From NCBI GenBank assembly GCA_025024175.1, contig QCXZ01000001.1:18104001-18168000 (forward strand): a DNA stretch of 64,000 nucleotides, given 5' to 3'. Shown here one piece after another: positions 60,763 through 64,000 of this stretch (position 1 is the stretch's first letter; each line of letters opens with the position of its first letter). This stretch comes from Rhyzopertha dominica. Its lineage: Eukaryota > Arthropoda > Insecta > Coleoptera > Bostrichidae. Made by a program: the position numbers and the translations under genes. The notes beneath the pieces were generated by a model. The model had not been told where the DNA came from and did not search any database. It worked only from the letters and a program-made list of their open reading frames with translations.

Positions 60763-61960
60763 TCAAACAAGTAGAATTGCTTGGAACTGGGTTTGTTTTG
60801 TATAACATTGCAGCAGCAGTTTCCTTTTGACCTCCTTTAGTTTACGTTTTGTAGTTCCTTTTAAACCATAATTTCTTTCGTTGACCGATTCATCACGTTC
60901 GCTTTGATTTCTTTTGGGTCTTTCTTCTATTTCCATGTTGTTGGCCATTGGTCCTATTTCTCCACCATGTTGATTGGAGAAATATGCGTAATTAGATACT
61001 GCATTCCAGTCGTACGAAAGCCAGCTCTACAATTTTAGACTTTACAGCGGATGGCAATCTTCCAAAGATCATTCTATCTATTTTTGGTGATGTTGGTTTT
61101 CAGAAAGGCATTCGCAGCATTATAAAAATTTGACTTCAAACTTTGAATATTGCAGCATTGTATAGTGGGGCTCGGAAGAGATAGCAATATGATGCTTTCC
61201 TCCGCCTATTCCTAACATTATAATGTGTTGCGTTACCATCTAAAATTAACAGACCTAATTTAGGACAATAACTTTTCTGTTAAATATCCTACACNCGAAA
61301 TGCTTTCACAGCAATATTAGAAATAAATCACTTCTAATTTAGCAGATTTTCCGTTCACATACACTAACGAGTCTGAAGGCAAATTATGCCTTTTTTTTTC
61401 CTTGAAAATGCAAGCTGGCGGCAGCACTGCAGCAGCAAATCAGAATTATGGTTTCACCTTTTTACGTTCTCCCTCCTTTTACAATAACAAATCCAGGCTT
61501 GTTGCATAAAGTGTTTTCGTTAAGTCTTCTTTCCAACAAATTAAAATATGCAATAACTTATGACCCGTTCACCCCCTGACACGCAGTCAGCCAAAGCCTT
61601 CTCTGTGTTGAACTCATGCTTACTGCATTGATCCCACATCTTTCCGCGTTGGATCAAGACCGTGACTTTGCAACTTGTTAATGTGCAGTTTGAGTTTTTC
61701 ATTGGATTTCAAACCCAGACACAAATACGGCTCTAGACATTTCTTTGGAATCTGGTTTCTCTTCAGATGTCGTCGAAGAGTCAGCGGATGAATATTAAAC
61801 CTCCTAGCAGCTCCCTGACGTCGAAGGCACTAGCAGAAACTGCTTCCTTGGCTGAAGATATCTGCCTTTTCCGCTTGTTTCCTTGCGTTTACAAACAATC
61901 TACCCGAGAACAAGTTGGCCACCGTCCGGAAAAATTGTCTGTTTATCAAAAATAGTACAC
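60763..61960 (-). pseudogene. Dead pogo-like (CENPB/DDE_1) transposase
   Basis: In minus-strand order: INPLTLRRHLKRNQIP-like DNA-binding sequence near 61760-61800; LKLHINKLQSHGLDPTRKDV and HEFNTEKALA near 61600-61700. Then AAAVLPPACIFKEKKR near 61390-61440 and LLILDGNATHYN near 61220-61250. Finally a basic, Lys-rich tail (60763-60948). These follow the helix-turn-helix, CENPB and DDE_1 order of pogo/Tigger/jerky proteins. The second DDE aspartate (LDGxxxH) is visible. Many frame changes, stops and one N (61296) show it is inactive. No terminal repeats were identified. Confidence 0.72.
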
Positions 61961-61995
61961 TAGAATAGTGCTGTGAATAATATAGGTATATATTA

Positions 61996-62154
61996 TGCGT
62001 GCCAGGAAAGAAGGCGGTCATGGTGGGGACGGTAATTGTCGCGTGACATTTAAATCATAGGCGTTCCATTAACTTGGTCTACCAGTGCGGTTCGTTCCGT
62101 TCAAATTGTGGACGATGTTGCATTTCTAAGGTGCGACTTCTTTTCTGGTGCGCA
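61996..62154. mobile_element. MITE, copy 2 of the 5520-5730 family
   Basis: The ends TGCGTGCCAGGAAAGAAG and the complement of TGCGCACCAGAAAAGAAG match those of copy 1. It is 159 bp against 211 bp because it lacks the central insert. No clear target duplication. Confidence 0.65.
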
Positions 62155-63047
62155 CTTTAAGCGGAACTCAATTTGGCACGAAGAATGAAAAATTGTTAGG
62201 TCAGATCTTTACGATTACGTGTCGATGACAACAAAAAATACAACAATCCCATGACGCACGAAACAGTCTACGACACGATGTATGAAAAAATGTTTCGGCC
62301 TACTGCGAGTATTTATTTAATGAATACCCATTATTATTATTTATTTAAATGCTTTCTTATTTGTGGTTCAAGCGTCCTCTTTGGCCGGCATGTGACACTG
62401 CCACTATGTGGTTCGTTCACTACCGAATGTTGTACTTACACAGACATCGCTTAACAGAGATGGCCATTTCTGTTAAGCACCATTTTGCAAGCGCTCTAGC
62501 AGGAATGAGACAGTGCCTTACAGTCAAAAGTCTAAGATGACACCCCTCAAGTTTGAGCTTCCTGAAACTACGTCGACTATAACCCACTACCTAAACGCTA
62601 TCCACTCTCATATTTCTAGCATAAAGAGTAACAATATTTCTGGAGGATAAACCGACCTCTCTCAAACTCGCTATCCGCCATCTATCAAATTCGATAATTT
62701 AACGAAAATTTGTACGTCTTCTAGCTCCAGGCATAATGATAATTCAAAGAAACTTAAAAAAATGCCACTACCGGCAACCCACAAATTATAATTTTGCCAT
62801 ATTTTGTTGAATGGAAAACACTTCAAATTCCGATAAGCAAAATATTGCAACGGCAAGGCTAAAACACTAATCGATTTTCGTTTTAATAGAAACATTAGTG
62901 TGTTCCGAAATTTATTTAAACAAAACATTACTTGGTGTTGCTATTTCTATGTCGGACAGTATACATTACGTTCCATCGAAGAGTATAGTTTACGTGGCCT
63001 CAAGTATTATCTAATGAAAATTTGCGGTAATGTAGCATGTACTCAAT
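62155..63047. other. Non-coding, nothing recognised
   Basis: Short plus frames at 62251-62540 and a minus frame at 62671-62928 have no motif. No bounded repeat. Confidence 0.4.
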
Positions 63048-63120
63048 AGCGGATCCAGGGGGGAACCAAGGGGCTCATCGCCTCCCCCCCTAAAAAAACT
63101 TAATATTATCTTAAGAATTT

Positions 63121-63410
63121 AAATGGCAATGCCATCTGTCAGCATTACACTGACATGATGACAAAGCCATCTAGCTGCCTTAATGGGTACTACTTCCTAA
63201 AGGAAGTGACCTGTAGCCTGACAAATTGGCATGCAACTGCATAATTCAATCTGACAGCAGGCCCCTTCGGCACTTTTTGCTAGCGGGCAAGAACCGACAT
63301 ACCTTTAGGAAGTAGTACCCGTTAAGGCAGCTAGGTGGCTTTGTCATCATGTCAGTGTAAGTAATGCTGACAGATGGCATTGCCATCTAAATTCTTACTT
63401 ACATCATACC
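63121..63410. repeat. Inverted pair of family R repeats
   Basis: 63121-63300 (reverse) and 63301-63410 (forward) are near-identical over about 110 bases, from GATGGCATTGCCATCT to CTTTAGGAAGTAG. They form a hairpin with a loop of about 70-80 bases. A related tail segment follows at about 63430-63560. Confidence 0.75.
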
Positions 63411-63817
63411 ATTGCTTTGGTATATACGCAACACCAGTTCTATGCCGTGCAGTCTGCACTAGACCTAAACTGCACTGATGAGCTGTAAAGAGAGCGAAAT
63501 AGATCTATCTGCAGTTGGTTGAGGTGCAGATAGCACAGCATAGATATGCATTTTAATATTATCTTACTTTCTTAGAACAACATTACAACTACAGTAGAAT
63601 CTTTATCACCTATCTTTACTTGATCCACTAGTAGGTGATAGTAGTTGTCAACTGTATATTTTCTATAAGAAGGCGTCAAGTTTTTAAACCGCGCGCGCTT
63701 TCTCCTCTGTAGCGCGTGCTCATGCTCTTGCTGTCGTGTCGTGTCAACTGTCTACAGTTGTTTATTAGTTGAGAATGTGGTGTACTTTTTTTTTGTTTTT
63801 ATAAAATTTGGATTAAA

Positions 63818-63970
63818 ATGACATCTAAACATAAACAAGGAAATCTTCTTTCGTTTGTTTCACTGAAAAGAAAAAGAAGAGGACGAGTCGAACGAGACGA
63901 AATGAACCAATATCACCTAGAAACAATTTCAGCGACTTATCATCGTCAACTCAAAGTTATTCTGGCAGGT
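63818..63970 (+). CDS. Possible hAT transposase first exon, partial
   Basis: The frame starts ATG and reads MTSKHKQGNLLSFVSLKRKR, then a basic and polar stretch ending near LKVILAGTS. Short basic N-termini with a QxxLxxF-type PCNA-interaction-like motif are common in hAT transposases; here QGNLLSFV is close but has Val for the last aromatic. A GTACAT donor-like site follows CTGGCAG at about 63964-63971. The window ends before any diagnostic domain, so this is tentative. Confidence 0.35.
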
Positions 63971-64000
63971 ACATCCTCCTAATTATTTTGTATGTATTTA

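Larger units (their letters stand above)
63048..64000 (+). mobile_element. Probable 5' part of a hAT transposon, cut by the window end
   Basis: AGCGGATCCAGGGGGG near 63048 resembles the GCGGATCCAGG-type end of some hAT elements, and a hAT-like transposase N-terminus begins 770 bp downstream. Family R repeats lie between. The other end is outside the window, so no duplication can be tested. Confidence 0.4.

Overview
The window looks like metazoan nuclear DNA, most probably from an insect. It is AT-rich, has GT-AG splicing and scattered N calls, and contains almost no long open frames outside mobile elements. The mobile DNA is of animal type: a NOF-like MULE, hAT, mariner and pogo DNA elements, a Ty3/gypsy LTR, Penelope-like fragments, and foldback and MITE families. 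The NOF-like protein most resembles families I associate with aphids and other Hemiptera, but the species cannot be fixed from the sequence. I recognise no intact host gene.

The centrepiece is a large foldback transposon at 20750-34591. It is flanked by a perfect 9-bp target-site duplication (AGCAGGCAG at 20741-20749 and 34592-34600) and starts and ends with the inverted terminus GGGTGTGTCAAG. Each arm has a 140-bp terminal block followed by a minisatellite of 153-bp units, about 14 on the left and 9 on the right. Between the arms lies a two-exon transposase gene (23849-24556 joined to 26442-28871, about 1045 aa). It carries an N-terminal zinc-binding segment, a MULE-type D-D-E core, and a C-terminal domain with the Cys box, zinc finger and His box of a ubiquitin-specific protease. 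The intron carries nested foldback MITEs. A 100-N gap at 30819-30918 is followed by a near-identical 3.6-kb second copy of the 3' half and right arm. The order of variant repeat units is the same in both copies, so this is very probably a false (allelic) assembly duplication and the real element is about 10.1 kb.

Elsewhere the window is a graveyard of transposons with readable boundaries. 1-2 kb: traces of an unassigned minus-strand transposase-like gene. 4.8-6.9 kb: a foldback element containing a tRNA-like sequence, a MITE, and a 1056-bp hAT element with an 8-bp duplication. 10.5-11.3 kb: a gypsy integrase remnant plus LTR, with a second LTR at 45.5 kb. 16.2-16.9 kb: a hAT-type MITE packed with CGAATA motifs. 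18.7-20.4 kb: a TA-flanked element. 35.2-36.8 kb: tandem repeats interrupted by a 1024-bp hAT element. 42.0-42.6, 47.8-48.3 and 60.8-62.0 kb: dead mariner, Tc1/mariner-type and pogo transposases. 43.0-43.8 kb: a compound hairpin element. 52.2-52.5 and 57.6-58.3 kb: Penelope-like fragments, the latter as an inverted pair with a hammerhead-like core. 63.0 kb to the end: the probable start of another hAT element.

Between the repeats, blocks near 15.4-15.9, 40.6-41.1, 50.7-50.9, 53.6-54.1 and 59.3-59.7 kb keep CpGs and homeodomain- or GATA-like words without a coding signature. They could be conserved regulatory DNA in a gene-poor interval; this is inference only.
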